Shown here one piece after another: positions 1 through 9,327 of a stretch of 64,000 nucleotides of DNA. The translations under genes were made by a program, and so were the position numbers. The notes under the pieces were generated by a model that was not told where the DNA came from, searched no databases, and was given only the letters and a program-made list of their open reading frames with translations. Every line of letters begins with the position of its first letter. Position 1 is the stretch's first letter. Source of the DNA: Brevundimonas sp. SL130. Its GTDB lineage: Bacteria > Pseudomonadota > Alphaproteobacteria > Caulobacterales > Caulobacteraceae. The stretch is from assembly GCF_026625805.1 (NCBI RefSeq), contig NZ_CP113064.1, positions 620,001 through 684,000 on the forward strand. Reading direction: 5' to 3'.

Positions 1-183
1 GCGACCTATGCCAGCTCGACCGATCTGAACCAGGCCTTGAACGTCGTGCTGATCGCCACCGAATGTTCGGACGGGATGAGCGACCGCACCTATCCCCTGA
101 CCGCACGGGTCGAGATCGGCGACGACACCCTGAGCGGTTGCGCCGATGCGGCCGCCGCGCTCAAGACCGCGCCGGCGCCCTGA
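1..183 (+). CDS. C-terminal fragment of a COG3650-like protein (partial)
   Basis: The frame is open from the first base and ends at TGA 181-183, giving about 60 residues with no start in the window. The tail contains ATECSDGMSDRTYP followed by a short strand region and GCADA. A Cys-Ser-Asp-Gly-Met-Ser stretch of this kind followed by a late Cys is typical, as I recall, of COG3650-type exported proteins of unknown function. It runs convergently towards the LytTR gene. The family assignment is tentative because only the C-terminus is visible. Confidence 0.5.
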   Translation, partial: ATYASSTDLNQALNVVLIATECSDGMSDRTYPLTARVEIGDDTLSGCADAAAALKTAPAP

Positions 184-210
184 AGCGGGGTCTGACTCTG
201 GTTTGGAGCG

Positions 211-1020
211 TCACCACCAGTCGGCCTCGCGCAGGGTGCGGGCGTAGCGACGGCTGACGGGGACGCTCAGGCCGTTTTCCAGCGTCAGGGTGGCGCGGCC
301 GTCGCCACGGTCGACGCCGCGCACGGCCGCCCGCGCCACCCACCAGCTGCGATGGGTGCGGGCGCCTTCCAGCCCTTCCAGCTCGTCGACCGCATCCGAC
401 AGGCGCATCAGGATCAGGTCCGAGCCCCGGTCGGTGTGCAGGCGCAGATAGTGATCCTCGGCCTGGACGGCGTGCAGGGTCGCGCCCCTGAGCTTCATCG
501 GCAGCCGATCCAGGAAGCGGACCGGGGGCGGCGTGCTCGCTGCGGGAGAGGCGGGGGCGGCGTGGGTCTGGACCGGCTGGGCCCGGCCCAGGAAGACATT
601 GACGGTGGTGACGGCCAGGGTGACGACCAGGACCGGGCCGAACAGCTGGGGCAGGGCCGCCAGAGGATAGAGTTTCTGGGCGAAGAACAGGCCGGTCGCG
701 GCCCAGACGATGACGCTGAGGGGGCCGGTGATCGCGGCGGTCATCACCGCGACGGTCACCCAAGGCCGGTCGTCCACGTCGATGAACCGGGTCACGACCC
801 GGCTGGACATATGGCCCCACAGCCCGCCCAGGATCATGACCAGAACCCAGTAGGCCAGGCGCTGGCCATAGGGGGCGTTGGCGCTGCCGAAGGCGCCGGT
901 CGTGGCCAGGAAGACGCCGACCAGGGCGGCGACGACCAGGCCGCGCAGGAAGGTTCGGCGGCTGTCGGCGGCGGGAGACGTCATGGCGGCTTTCAAGGAA
1001 GGACGCCTGTTTGAAATCAT
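211..1020 (-). CDS. Membrane-anchored LytTR-family DNA-binding regulator
   Basis: About 269 residues. The N-terminal half holds roughly four hydrophobic segments (residues about 20-160), then an Ala/Pro linker, then a C-terminal LytTR-type domain (about 170-269) with LHAVQAEDHYLRLHT and RTHRSWWVARAAV, the usual signature. Such proteins are transcription factors tethered to the inner membrane; the signal is unknown. I prefer ATG 1020, preceded by GGA four bases upstream. GTG 1032 and ATG 984 are alternatives. It diverges from a DUF2306 membrane protein, a possible target (inference). Confidence 0.8.
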   Translation of the reverse strand: MISNRRPSLKAAMTSPAADSRRTFLRGLVVAALVGVFLATTGAFGSANAPYGQRLAYWVLVMILGGLWGHMSSRVVTRFIDVDDRPWVTVAVMTAAITGPLSVIVWAATGLFFAQKLYPLAALPQLFGPVLVVTLAVTTVNVFLGRAQPVQTHAAPASPAASTPPPVRFLDRLPMKLRGATLHAVQAEDHYLRLHTDRGSDLILMRLSDAVDELEGLEGARTHRSWWVARAAVRGVDRGDGRATLTLENGLSVPVSRRYARTLREADWW

Positions 1021-1142
1021 GATTTCCGTCACGGCGGAAGGGGCGTCCGTTCGCGAAGCCGGGGTGGTCGTTGACGCAGAACGGGAGGCGCGACGGCGAG
1101 CCGGGCTTCAGAAGCGGGGAGACAGATCGCCGGAGGTTCCCC

Positions 1143-1676
1143 TTGTTTCGTCACGCCCGTCTCGCCCGTTTCGTCCCGTCCATCGTCGCCCTGGTTCTGC
1201 TGGGCGCCCCCATTGTCGCCTATCTGGCGGCGGACGGGGGGCGGGTCGCCGTGTTGGGATACAGTCTGCGGGCGCCGGACTTCAGCCTGCTGGCGGCGGC
1301 GCCGAGCGCGATCCAGATCCATGTGGCGGCGGCCCTGACGGCCCTGGCCATCGGCATCGTCCTGCTGGCGGGGATCAAGGGAACGCGGCTGCACCGGGCG
1401 CTGGGCTGGACCTGGGTGCTGGCCATGGGGACGACGGCGGTCAGCTCCTTCTTCATCCACACGATCAACCCCGACGGGCCGGCGGGCCTGTCCTTCATCC
1501 ATCTGATCAGCGGCTGGACGGTGGTGAGCCTGCCGATGGCGGTCCATGCCGCGCGGCGTCACAAGGTGCAGGCGCACCGACGGGCGATGACGGGGATGTT
1601 CGTGGGCGGGCTGATCGTCGCCGGCGCGCTGACCTTCCTGCCCGGTCGGCTGATGTGGGCGATCTTCTTCGGCTAG
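1143..1676 (+). CDS. DUF2306-family membrane protein
   Basis: About 177 residues with four or five hydrophobic segments. Family features include IQIHVAAALTALAIG, LHRALGWTWVLAMG, FIHLISGW and AHRRAMTGMF; conserved His/Arg residues at helix ends are typical of DUF2306 (COG5395). Function unknown. TTG 1143 is preferred because GGAGG at 1132-1136 lies six bases upstream; an upstream TTG at 1071 would add a charged extension. Its TAG stop (1674-1676) overlaps the TAG stop of the convergent TetR gene in a CTAG palindrome. Confidence 0.75.
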   Translation: MFRHARLARFVPSIVALVLLGAPIVAYLAADGGRVAVLGYSLRAPDFSLLAAAPSAIQIHVAAALTALAIGIVLLAGIKGTRLHRALGWTWVLAMGTTAVSSFFIHTINPDGPAGLSFIHLISGWTVVSLPMAVHAARRHKVQAHRRAMTGMFVGGLIVAGALTFLPGRLMWAIFFG

Positions 1677-2446
1677 CGGGGCGACAGGCCGACGACGACG
1701 ACGACGGCGCGGAAGCCGGCGGCGGCGAAGCGGACCATATAGTCGCCGGCCGTCTCCAGGTCGCCGGACCGGGCCAGGCCGCCCGACAGCCGGTCCAGAC
1801 GCCCGGTCTCGCCCAGGGTCAGGGTCAGGGCGCCCGACAGATTATGGTAGCCCCAGTAGAGATCGACCTCGCTGGCGTCCGGCAGGACCACGGCGATCAG
1901 CTCGATCAGCCGGCGGATGGCCGGGTCGAAATAGCGGGCCATGGTCTCGCCGCCGAAGGTGGGGTTGGCGTTGGTCTGGGCCACCAGGGCGGCATAGTGT
2001 TTCCAGCCCGGCCCGCCCTTCAGCGACCATTCGAACGGGGGGCGCAGGAAGGCCTCGAGCAGGCCCTCCAGGGTCATGTCGGCGCCGGCGGCCTCGGCGT
2101 AACGGTCGATGGCGGCGACGCGGTCGTCGTTCCAGACCTGGGCCCGGCGCAGGAAGACGGCGTCGAACAGGTCGCGCTTGGCCCCGAAATAATAATGGAC
2201 CAGGGCGGTGTCCACGCCCGCCTCGCGCGCCACCTCGCGGATGGTGACGCCGTAGAAGCCGTGTTTGGAGAACAGGTCCTCGGCCGCGTCCAGGATCAGG
2301 TCGCGGGTCTCGCCGGCCGCCTTGGCCTGGGCCTTGGGCGGGCGGCCGCGCCGGGCGGGAACTTGGGCCGGAGAAGCCGCCGAAACCAGTTTGCGACGCG
2401 CGGCGACGGGGCGGTGGACGGGGGTCGAAGCGTCGAGCTTGCTCAT
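1673..2446 (-). CDS. TetR/AcrR-family transcriptional regulator
   Basis: About 257 residues. A basic, Ala-rich N-terminal extension (RRGRPPKAQAK) precedes a canonical TetR HTH: ILDAAEDLFSKHGFYGVTI, then VAREAGVDTALVHYYFGAKRDLF. The C-terminal ligand domain contains NPTFGGETMARYFDP and resembles larger TetR_C groups. ATG 2446 is chosen over an upstream start at 2482 that would add only Arg-rich sequence. The gene diverges from the TonB receptor gene across 178 bp containing an imperfect inverted repeat, so it probably represses the receptor and MFS genes and itself. The ligand is unknown. Confidence 0.88.
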   Translation of the reverse strand: MSKLDASTPVHRPVAARRKLVSAASPAQVPARRGRPPKAQAKAAGETRDLILDAAEDLFSKHGFYGVTIREVAREAGVDTALVHYYFGAKRDLFDAVFLRRAQVWNDDRVAAIDRYAEAAGADMTLEGLLEAFLRPPFEWSLKGGPGWKHYAALVAQTNANPTFGGETMARYFDPAIRRLIELIAVVLPDASEVDLYWGYHNLSGALTLTLGETGRLDRLSGGLARSGDLETAGDYMVRFAAAGFRAVVVVVGLSPR

Positions 2447-2527
2447 GGGCGCGAGGCTAGGCCCGCGCCTGCGCCGGCGCAACGGCGAGCGGAGCCGCTA
2501 CGCGTGATGAAGGGGAATGGTGAATAT

Positions 2528-2533
2528 TTGACA
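2528..2533 (+). promoter_or_regulatory. Possible -35 hexamer upstream of the TonB receptor gene
   Basis: A consensus TTGACA lies at 2528-2533 in a relatively AT-rich part of the divergent TetR/receptor spacer. No convincing -10 was found at 16-18 bp. The 92 bp from here to the receptor ATG leave room for a promoter and the inverted repeat at 2568-2591. Inference only. Confidence 0.3.
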
Positions 2534-2567
2534 CACGACGGAAACAGGGTCAGGTTCAGGAAAATCA

Positions 2568-2591
2568 TTGAACGCTGAATAAAAGCGTCAA
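2568..2591. promoter_or_regulatory. Candidate TetR operator (imperfect inverted repeat)
   Basis: TTGAACGCT (2568-2576), a 7-nt GAATAAA spacer and AGCGTCAA (2584-2591) form an inverted repeat with one unpaired A. It sits 33 bp upstream of the receptor ATG, between the receptor and the divergent TetR gene, where an autoregulating TetR protein would bind. Confidence 0.4.
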
Positions 2592-2624
2592 CGGGCTGGA
2601 AACGACAACCGAAGGGGTAGGATC

Positions 2625-4850
2625 ATGAGACATCATGTGAAGTGCGCGCTGCTGGCCGGCGCGGCGTGGGGCGTGCTGGCGGGGGCTTCGACGGCCCAGG
2701 ACGCCGAGGCGGCGGCCCAGGCGGCCAACGCCGGACAATCCAATATGGTCGATGACATCGTCGTCACCGCTCGGCGGCGCGACGAACAGCTGAAGGACGT
2801 GCCGGTCGCGGTTTCGGCCCTCAGCGCCGAACGTCTGGAACAGACCGGCGCGACCAATATCACGGCCCTGCAACAGCAGACGCCGAACGCCACGGTGCAG
2901 ATCGCGCGCGGCTCGAACTCGACCCTGATCAGCTTCATCCGCGGCGTGGGCCAGCAGGATCCGCTGTGGGGCTTCGAGCCCGGCGTCGGCCTCTATATCG
3001 ACGACGTCTATGTGGCCCGGCCGCAGGGCGCGGTGCTGGACATCTTCGATATCCAGCGCATCGAGGTGCTGCGCGGGCCGCAGGGGACGCTTTACGGGCG
3101 CAACACCATCGGCGGCGCGATCAAATATGTCACCAAACGCCTGAGCCATGATCCCAGCCTGACGGCGCGGGCCGAGGTCGGGTCGTACAACGAGCATAAC
3201 TTCCTGGTTTCGGGCTCGGTCCCCATCGGTGATACCTTCGCCATCGGCGGCGCGGTCGCCACCTATCAGCACGACGGCTATGGCGAGAACCTGAACACCG
3301 GCCAGGACCAGTACGACAAGGACGTCACCGCCTATCGCGCCAGCGCCGAATGGACGCCGAACGACAGCCTGTTCTTCCGCCTGGCCTGGGATCGGGTCGA
3401 GGACGACTCCAGCCCCCGTCACGGGCACCGCGAAGTGAACTCGCTAACGGGCGGCTATACGCCTCCGGCCGGTGAATACGACACCAACGCCGGTATCACC
3501 GGCGAGCAGAAGGTCGTCACCGAGGGCGTGTCCCTGACCAGCGAATACCGGGTCAACGACAGGCTGACCCTGAAGTCGATCAGCGCCTATCGGTCGGGCG
3601 ACACCAAGACGGTCATCGACTTCGACCAGACGCCGCAGCCCTTCTTGGACGTGCCGGCCCTCTATTCGGACGACCAGTTCACCCAGGAGCTGCAGGCCGT
3701 CTTCACCGGCGACCGGTGGTCGGGCGTGGCGGGCGTCTTCTATCTGGACGGCACGTCGTCCGGCGCCTTCGACACCATCGCGGGCAACCTGGGTCTGGCC
3801 ATCGCGGCGGCGGGATCGGTGGACACCCAGTCCTTCTCGGCCTTCGCCGACTTCAGCTATGACATTTCCGACCGGCTGCACGTCTCGCTGGGCGGCCGCT
3901 ATACCAAGGATGACAAGGACGCCTCGGTCCTGCGCCAGTTCTTCCTAGGCGCGACCCGCACCCCCTATACCGGCGGAACCGCCCGCCCGGTGTTCGCCAC
4001 CCGCACCAACTATTCGGCGTCCGACACCTTCGAGAAATTCACGCCGCGCGCCAGTATTTCGTATGACTTCAGCGAGGAAATCACCGGCTACGCCTCGGTC
4101 AGCCAGGGCTTCAAGTCGGGCGGCTGGGACATGCGGGGCGACGCCGCCCTGGTGCCGCAGACGGTCAACGGCTATCAGCCCGAGACGGTCACCACCTATG
4201 AGCTGGGCCTGAAGGGGTCGGCCTTCGACCGGCGGATGAACTTCGCCTCGGCGGTCTTCTATTCCGACTACAAGGACCAGCAGATCACCACCCAGCAGGT
4301 GGCCACGGCCCCGGCCGTTGGCATCGCCTCGGTGGTCGACAACGCCGGCGCCTCGACCATCTACGGCTTCGAACTGGAAGGCTCGGCCTTCCTGACCGAC
4401 GACATCACCGCCAACTTCTCGCTGGGCTATCTGAAGAACGAGTTCGACGAGTTCATCACCCTGGTGACGGGAACGCCGGTCGACATCTCCGATCAGCGCC
4501 AACCCCAGAACTCGCCGGAATGGTCGGCCTATTACGGCATGACCTGGCGCGGCGACATCATGGGCGGGGAAATCCGGGTGACGCCGTCGCTGTCCTATCG
4601 CTCGGACTATCATCTGTTCGACGCACCGGACCCCATCCTGGATCAGGACGGCTATGTCCTGGCCGACGCCAGCCTGGTCTGGATCGCGCCGAGCAAGCGG
4701 TGGGAGGTCGGCCTGTTCGGGCGCAATCTCACAGACGTTCGGTACAAGGTCGGGGGCTACAACTTCGCCGGGGCCTCCTTCAACAACTCGATCAGCGCCT
4801 TCTACGGCCCGCCGACCACCTATTCGGCGCGTCTGACCTACCGGTTCTGA
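2625..4850 (+). CDS. TonB-dependent outer-membrane receptor
   Basis: 741 residues. The signal peptide ends near ASTA-QD (about residue 25). A TonB-box-like DDIVVTARRR follows around residues 42-52, then the plug domain (VPVAVSALSAERLEQTG, FIRGVGQQDP, IEVLRGPQGTLYGRNTIGGA). The remainder is a 22-strand-type barrel ending in ...YSARLTYRF with the terminal aromatic expected for BAM recognition. The receptor imports a substrate across the outer membrane using TonB energy. The substrate is not evident; linkage to TetR and a spinster-type MFS suggests a small organic nutrient rather than siderophore iron (inference). GAAGGGG lies upstream of ATG 2625. Confidence 0.93.
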   Translation: MRHHVKCALLAGAAWGVLAGASTAQDAEAAAQAANAGQSNMVDDIVVTARRRDEQLKDVPVAVSALSAERLEQTGATNITALQQQTPNATVQIARGSNSTLISFIRGVGQQDPLWGFEPGVGLYIDDVYVARPQGAVLDIFDIQRIEVLRGPQGTLYGRNTIGGAIKYVTKRLSHDPSLTARAEVGSYNEHNFLVSGSVPIGDTFAIGGAVATYQHDGYGENLNTGQDQYDKDVTAYRASAEWTPNDSLFFRLAWDRVEDDSSPRHGHREVNSLTGGYTPPAGEYDTNAGITGEQKVVTEGVSLTSEYRVNDRLTLKSISAYRSGDTKTVIDFDQTPQPFLDVPALYSDDQFTQELQAVFTGDRWSGVAGVFYLDGTSSGAFDTIAGNLGLAIAAAGSVDTQSFSAFADFSYDISDRLHVSLGGRYTKDDKDASVLRQFFLGATRTPYTGGTARPVFATRTNYSASDTFEKFTPRASISYDFSEEITGYASVSQGFKSGGWDMRGDAALVPQTVNGYQPETVTTYELGLKGSAFDRRMNFASAVFYSDYKDQQITTQQVATAPAVGIASVVDNAGASTIYGFELEGSAFLTDDITANFSLGYLKNEFDEFITLVTGTPVDISDQRQPQNSPEWSAYYGMTWRGDIMGGEIRVTPSLSYRSDYHLFDAPDPILDQDGYVLADASLVWIAPSKRWEVGLFGRNLTDVRYKVGGYNFAGASFNNSISAFYGPPTTYSARLTYRF

Positions 4851-4872
4851 TCGCGATAGACGCCTGAGGCAG

Positions 4873-4903
4873 GGGCGGCGGTCTGAAGGCCGCCGCCCTT
4901 TGC
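4873..4903 (+). terminator. Rho-independent-type terminator after the TonB receptor
   Basis: A perfect 9-bp stem, GGGCGGCGG (4873-4881) with CCGCCGCCC (4890-4898), is followed by TTTGCTTT. It lies 22 bp after the receptor stop and 66 bp before the MFS start, so the MFS gene may be transcribed partly by read-through or from its own promoter. Confidence 0.7.
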
Positions 4904-4968
4904 TTTGCAGGGGGCGGACTTGCGGCTAGGCTCGCCCCAACAACAAGAAGACGCCGAGGGAAACGCCG

Positions 4969-6489
4969 ATGACGACCGACACCCTGACGGACGGGCAGGC
5001 GCCCGCGCCGCACCGACCGGGCTACCGCTTCTATGTGCTGGCGGTGCTGATCCTGATCTACATGCTGAACTTCCTGGACCGGCAGATCATCGGCATCCTG
5101 GCAGCGCCGCTGAAGGAAGAATTCGGCATGTCCGACAGCCAGTTCGGTCTGTTGGGCGGCATCGCCTTCGCCTCGGTCTATTCGACCCTGGCGATTCCCC
5201 TGGCCTGGCTGGCGGATCGGTTCAGCCGGGTGTGGATCATGACGGGGGCCCTGGCGGTCTGGTCCGGCTTCACCGCCCTGTGCGGCATGGCCGGGTCGTT
5301 CGGACAGCTGTTCCTGTGCCGGATGGGCGTCGGCGTGGGCGAGGCGGGCGGGGTGGCGCCGGCCTATTCGCTGATCGCCGACTATTTCCCGCCGCATCAG
5401 CGGGCGCGGGCCCTGGCGGCCTTCGCCTTTGGGATTCCGCTGGGCATGGCGGCGGGGACATTGGTCGGGGGGCTGCTGGCGGCGACCTATGGCTGGCGGA
5501 CGGCCTTCATCGTCGTGGGTCTGCTGGGGGTGCTGGTCGCGCCCCTGCTGCGGCTGACGGTCAAGGATCCCAAGCGCGGCGGGACCGATGCGATCAAGAC
5601 CGAGGCCCAGGTCGCGGCCCTGGCGGCGGCGCCGGTCGGCACGGACCGGGCGGGCAAGATCGCGGCCCAGGTCATGCTGGGCCTGGGCGCCGGCCTGCTG
5701 ATCCTGGCGGCGCTGAACTGGCTGATGGGCATGTCCCTGGGCAGTCCGCTGGTCCTGGCCTTCGGCGGCCTGCTGGCGGGCGTGATCGGGGTGTCGCTGA
5801 TGGTGGCGCGGCGCACCGCCTCGGTGGTGATCAAGAAGCCCAGCTTCTGGCTGCTGGGCCTGGGGGCTGCTTCGTCTTCGGTGTGCGGCTATGGCGTCGC
5901 CGGCTGGCTGCCGCTGTTCTTCATGCGCAGCTTCGACCTGACCCTGCGCCAAACCAGCTGGTATTATTCGGGCATCGCCCTGATCGGCGGCATCCTCGGC
6001 ATCTGGCTGGGCGGGATGATCGCCGACAAGCTGTCGAAAAAGGGCAAGGGCGCCTATCCCCTGACCCCGGCCATCGCCTTCCTGATCTCGGCGCCCTGTT
6101 TCATCCTTGCGATGAACTCGCCCTGGCTGATCGGCCTGGTCCTGCCGGGCGGGGGCAGCAACACCCAACAGCTGGTGTTGGCCTTCCTGATCTTCCTGTT
6201 GCCGACCGGCCTGAACCTGGCCTGGCTGGGGCCGATCACGGCGGCGGTCCAGCATCTGGTCCCGGCGGCGATGCGGTCCACGGCCTCGGCCCTGTTCCTG
6301 CTGCTGAACAATCTGCTCGGGATCGCGGTCGGCTTTTATTATTTCGGCTGGATGAGCGACCTCTTGGCGCCCCGGTTCGGGGAGGAGAGCCTGAGGTGGG
6401 CCATCTATACCGGCATGGGCTTCTATGTGCTGGCGGCGATCCTGCTGATCGGGGCCTCGCGGACGCTGAAGCGGGACTGGGTCGATTAG
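4969..6489 (+). CDS. MFS transporter, spinster-like
   Basis: 506 residues and about 12 membrane segments. The first helix region contains LNFLDRQIIGILAAPLKEEF, and the loop 2-3 motif is PLAWLADRFSRVWIM, typical of the spinster-type branch of the major facilitator superfamily. A hydrophobic insertion at about 220-280 sits between the two six-helix halves. It likely moves the same class of compound as the neighbouring TonB receptor across the inner membrane. GAGGG (4956-4960) precedes ATG 4969. Substrate unknown. Confidence 0.88.
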   Translation: MTTDTLTDGQAPAPHRPGYRFYVLAVLILIYMLNFLDRQIIGILAAPLKEEFGMSDSQFGLLGGIAFASVYSTLAIPLAWLADRFSRVWIMTGALAVWSGFTALCGMAGSFGQLFLCRMGVGVGEAGGVAPAYSLIADYFPPHQRARALAAFAFGIPLGMAAGTLVGGLLAATYGWRTAFIVVGLLGVLVAPLLRLTVKDPKRGGTDAIKTEAQVAALAAAPVGTDRAGKIAAQVMLGLGAGLLILAALNWLMGMSLGSPLVLAFGGLLAGVIGVSLMVARRTASVVIKKPSFWLLGLGAASSSVCGYGVAGWLPLFFMRSFDLTLRQTSWYYSGIALIGGILGIWLGGMIADKLSKKGKGAYPLTPAIAFLISAPCFILAMNSPWLIGLVLPGGGSNTQQLVLAFLIFLLPTGLNLAWLGPITAAVQHLVPAAMRSTASALFLLLNNLLGIAVGFYYFGWMSDLLAPRFGEESLRWAIYTGMGFYVLAAILLIGASRTLKRDWVD

Positions 6490-6503
6490 ACAGTCAGTGG
6501 TTG

Positions 6504-6615
6504 GGGGCGAGTGGTTGGTGGCGAGTGGCGAGAAGATATCGGGAGCTGGGACTGATCTGACGTTAGCCGTTTTTGCAGTCGTCCTCCTCGCCACTCGTCA
6601 CTCGCCACTCGTCAC
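6504..6615. repeat. Long imperfect intergenic hairpin of GAGTGGC-type units
   Basis: Arms 6504-6532 and 6587-6615 pair at 23 of 29 positions around a 54-nt loop. Each arm is built of degenerate GAGTGGC-like units (right arm CTCGCCACTCGTCA repeated). It fills most of the spacer between the MFS gene and sucC. A second hairpin of similar style occurs at 63613-63708. It may act as a terminator or mRNA stabiliser; it has no T-tract. Confidence 0.7.
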
Positions 6616-6629
6616 CCGTTCCTTCGCGG

Positions 6630-6658
6630 TTGCACCCTTGAAGGGACGGGGCCTATAA
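6630..6658 (+). promoter_or_regulatory. Candidate sigma70-type promoter of sucC
   Basis: TTGCAC (6630-6635), a 17-bp spacer and CTATAA (6653-6658) lie about 40 bp upstream of the sucC ATG, directly after the intergenic hairpin. The spacing is that of a housekeeping promoter. Not experimentally supported. Confidence 0.45.
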
Positions 6659-6697
6659 GCCCCGCAACTCTCCCAGCAGCGGTTGCGACGGTCCCTC

Positions 6698-7888
<1,191 letters not shown>

Positions 7889-7901
7889 TCACAACTGCGG
7901 C

Positions 7902-7942
7902 TCAACCATTCCTCCCTGATGCGTTCAGGGAGGAATGGTTGA
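7902..7942. repeat. Perfect 18-bp-stem hairpin after sucC
   Basis: TCAACCATTCCTCCCTGA (7902-7919) pairs perfectly with 7925-7942 around a 5-nt TGCGT loop, 13 bp after the sucC stop. There is no following T-run, so it may be an mRNA 3' stabiliser or processing element, or an insertion scar, rather than an intrinsic terminator. Confidence 0.75.
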
Positions 7943-7965
7943 CACGGTTGCAACTCTGATGAACC

Positions 7966-8613
7966 ATGGTCTCCATGGGTGGTCATCGGGTTATTCAGGG
8001 CTTAGCGGCCTCTCTGATATTTATGTGTGCGCCCTCAGCGCTTTGCGCCCAGTCTGTGGCCGCCCAGTCTGTGGCCGCCCAGTCTGTGGCCCCCCAATCT
8101 GAGGCGGCGCCTGAACCCACTGACATCATCGCGACCTTGAACGCCGTCTGTGTCGCGGCGAAGGGCGATCGCGCGCAGGCGGCGGTCCTGGCGGCGGAAG
8201 CCGGCTTTTCGCCCGTGCCGGAAAGCATGACGCCGCGACTGCGCAACGCCACGGAGCGCGCAGGCTTCATGCGCACCAACGCCACGGACATGAGCATCGT
8301 CATGACGGGCCGGATGACGCGGCAGGTTGGGCGCGAGACGGTTGTGCTGGATTTCTGCGGGGTCGCCGTCCGCCCCACCGATCATCGCGCGCTGGACCGG
8401 CGGCTGCACGACCTCATGAAGTTCGACGCCATTAGTGCAGTCGGTTTTGACGCCTATGCCTGGCTACAGACGCCTGAAGGTCGGGCGCCCAGCCTTAGGC
8501 TGACGGACGCCCAGTTCGTGGCCATGGCGCGAACCGGGCAGATGCGGCTTCTCGTGCTGGACCGGTCGGGATCCGGGTCCACGCTGATCTATATGTTGCC
8601 GAGGCTCGACTAA
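7966..8613 (+). CDS. Exported protein of unknown function with Gln-Ser-Val-Ala-Ala repeats
   Basis: 215 residues from ATG 7966; ATG 7975 also fits. An N-terminal hydrophobic segment ([20 protein letters not shown]) looks like a signal peptide with cleavage near residue 28. It is followed by three [10 protein letters not shown] units and QSEAA encoded by 15-nt tandem repeats. The mature part (about 50-215) contains two Cys residues (NAVCVAAK and LDFCGVAV), a possible disulfide. I do not recognise the family. It lies between sucC and the toxin-antitoxin pair, in the insertion that separates sucC from sucD. Confidence 0.6.
   Translation: MVSMGGHRVIQGLAASLIFMCAPSALCAQSVAAQSVAAQSVAPQSEAAPEPTDIIATLNAVCVAAKGDRAQAAVLAAEAGFSPVPESMTPRLRNATERAGFMRTNATDMSIVMTGRMTRQVGRETVVLDFCGVAVRPTDHRALDRRLHDLMKFDAISAVGFDAYAWLQTPEGRAPSLRLTDAQFVAMARTGQMRLLVLDRSGSGSTLIYMLPRLD
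8047..8106 (+). repeat. 15-bp tandem repeat inside the exported-protein gene
   Basis: Three exact copies of GCCCAGTCTGTGGCC (8047-8061, 8062-8076, 8077-8091) and a degenerate fourth (8092-8106). The unit is a multiple of three, so copy-number change would lengthen or shorten the mature N-terminus without a frameshift. Confidence 0.9.
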
Positions 8614-8663
8614 TCCGGCTCCACGGCCTATGTGTTACACATAACCCGTGTAGAGCGCCGCGC

Positions 8664-8921
8664 GTGACCCGCAACCTGACCCTCGCCATCGACGACGACC
8701 TGCTCGACAAGGTGCGGGTGCTGGCGGCCATGAAGCGGACCAGCGTCAACGAGATGGTGCGCGGCTTCCTGACCCGGCTGGTCGAGCAGGAAAGCGAGCA
8801 CGACGAGGCCACCGAGGCGCTGCTGAAACTGGCCCGCGAGAGCAAGGGCCGGATGGGCGACTGGCGTTTCAGCCGCGAAGAGACCTACAGCGGGGAACCT
8901 CGGTTTGATCGCGAGTACTGA
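8664..8921 (+). CDS. VapB-like ribbon-helix-helix antitoxin (DUF6364-type)
   Basis: 85 residues from GTG 8664. The N-terminus TRNLTLAIDDDLLDKVRVLA followed by TSVNEMVRGFLTRLV is a ribbon-helix-helix DNA-binding fold of the type paired with PIN toxins. The acidic C-terminus (REETYSGEPRFDREY) is the expected toxin-binding tail. It overlaps the PIN gene by 17 bp, indicating translational coupling. It would neutralise the toxin and autoregulate the pair. Confidence 0.8.
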   Translation: MTRNLTLAIDDDLLDKVRVLAAMKRTSVNEMVRGFLTRLVEQESEHDEATEALLKLARESKGRMGDWRFSREETYSGEPRFDREY

Positions 8922-9327
8922 GGTCTTCCTCGACACCAATGTCCTGCTCTACGCCGCCATGGGCTCGGTCGATGACCCGGCCAAGAATGAGCGCGCCATC
9001 GAGCTTCTGACCACCCGGTTCGGAACGTCCGGCCAGGTGCTGGCGGAATTCTACGTCAACGCCCAGCGCAAGGGCTCCGTCCCCCTGACCGCCGACGAGG
9101 CGAAGGAATGGGTTCTGCGTCTGTCCAAGAAGGCGTTCCAGCCGGTGGACTTCAACGTCATTCGCGCGGGCATCGACACCGCCCGCCGCTATCAGCTGTC
9201 CTATTGGGACGGGGCCATCATCGCCGCCGCCGAACGGCTCGGCGCGAAAGTCCTCTACTCCGAAGATCTCAATCACGGTCAGACCTACGGGTCGGTCCGG
9301 GTCGAAAATCCTTTCCTTTCCATCTAA
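8905..9327 (+). CDS. PIN-domain ribonuclease toxin, VapC-like
   Basis: 140 residues from TTG 8905. PIN acidic residues are visible: VFLDTNVLLYA (first Asp), VLAEFYVNA (Glu), SYWDGAIIAAA (Asp) and YSEDLNHG (Glu/Asp). Together they chelate Mg/Mn for RNA cleavage. The gene overlaps the upstream antitoxin. The sucD ATG lies 31 bp downstream, so the module appears embedded in the suc transcription unit. The RNA target cannot be told from sequence. Confidence 0.87.
   Translation: MIASTEVFLDTNVLLYAAMGSVDDPAKNERAIELLTTRFGTSGQVLAEFYVNAQRKGSVPLTADEAKEWVLRLSKKAFQPVDFNVIRAGIDTARRYQLSYWDGAIIAAAERLGAKVLYSEDLNHGQTYGSVRVENPFLSI

Noticed and set aside
4792..6594. Long antisense frame over the MFS gene
   Set aside because: It is Gln/Arg/Pro-rich low complexity produced by GC-rich codon bias opposite a clear transporter gene; no family motifs.
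8047..8106. CRISPR-like direct repeats
   Set aside because: Contiguous 15-bp in-frame tandem units without spacers inside a coding sequence; not a CRISPR array.
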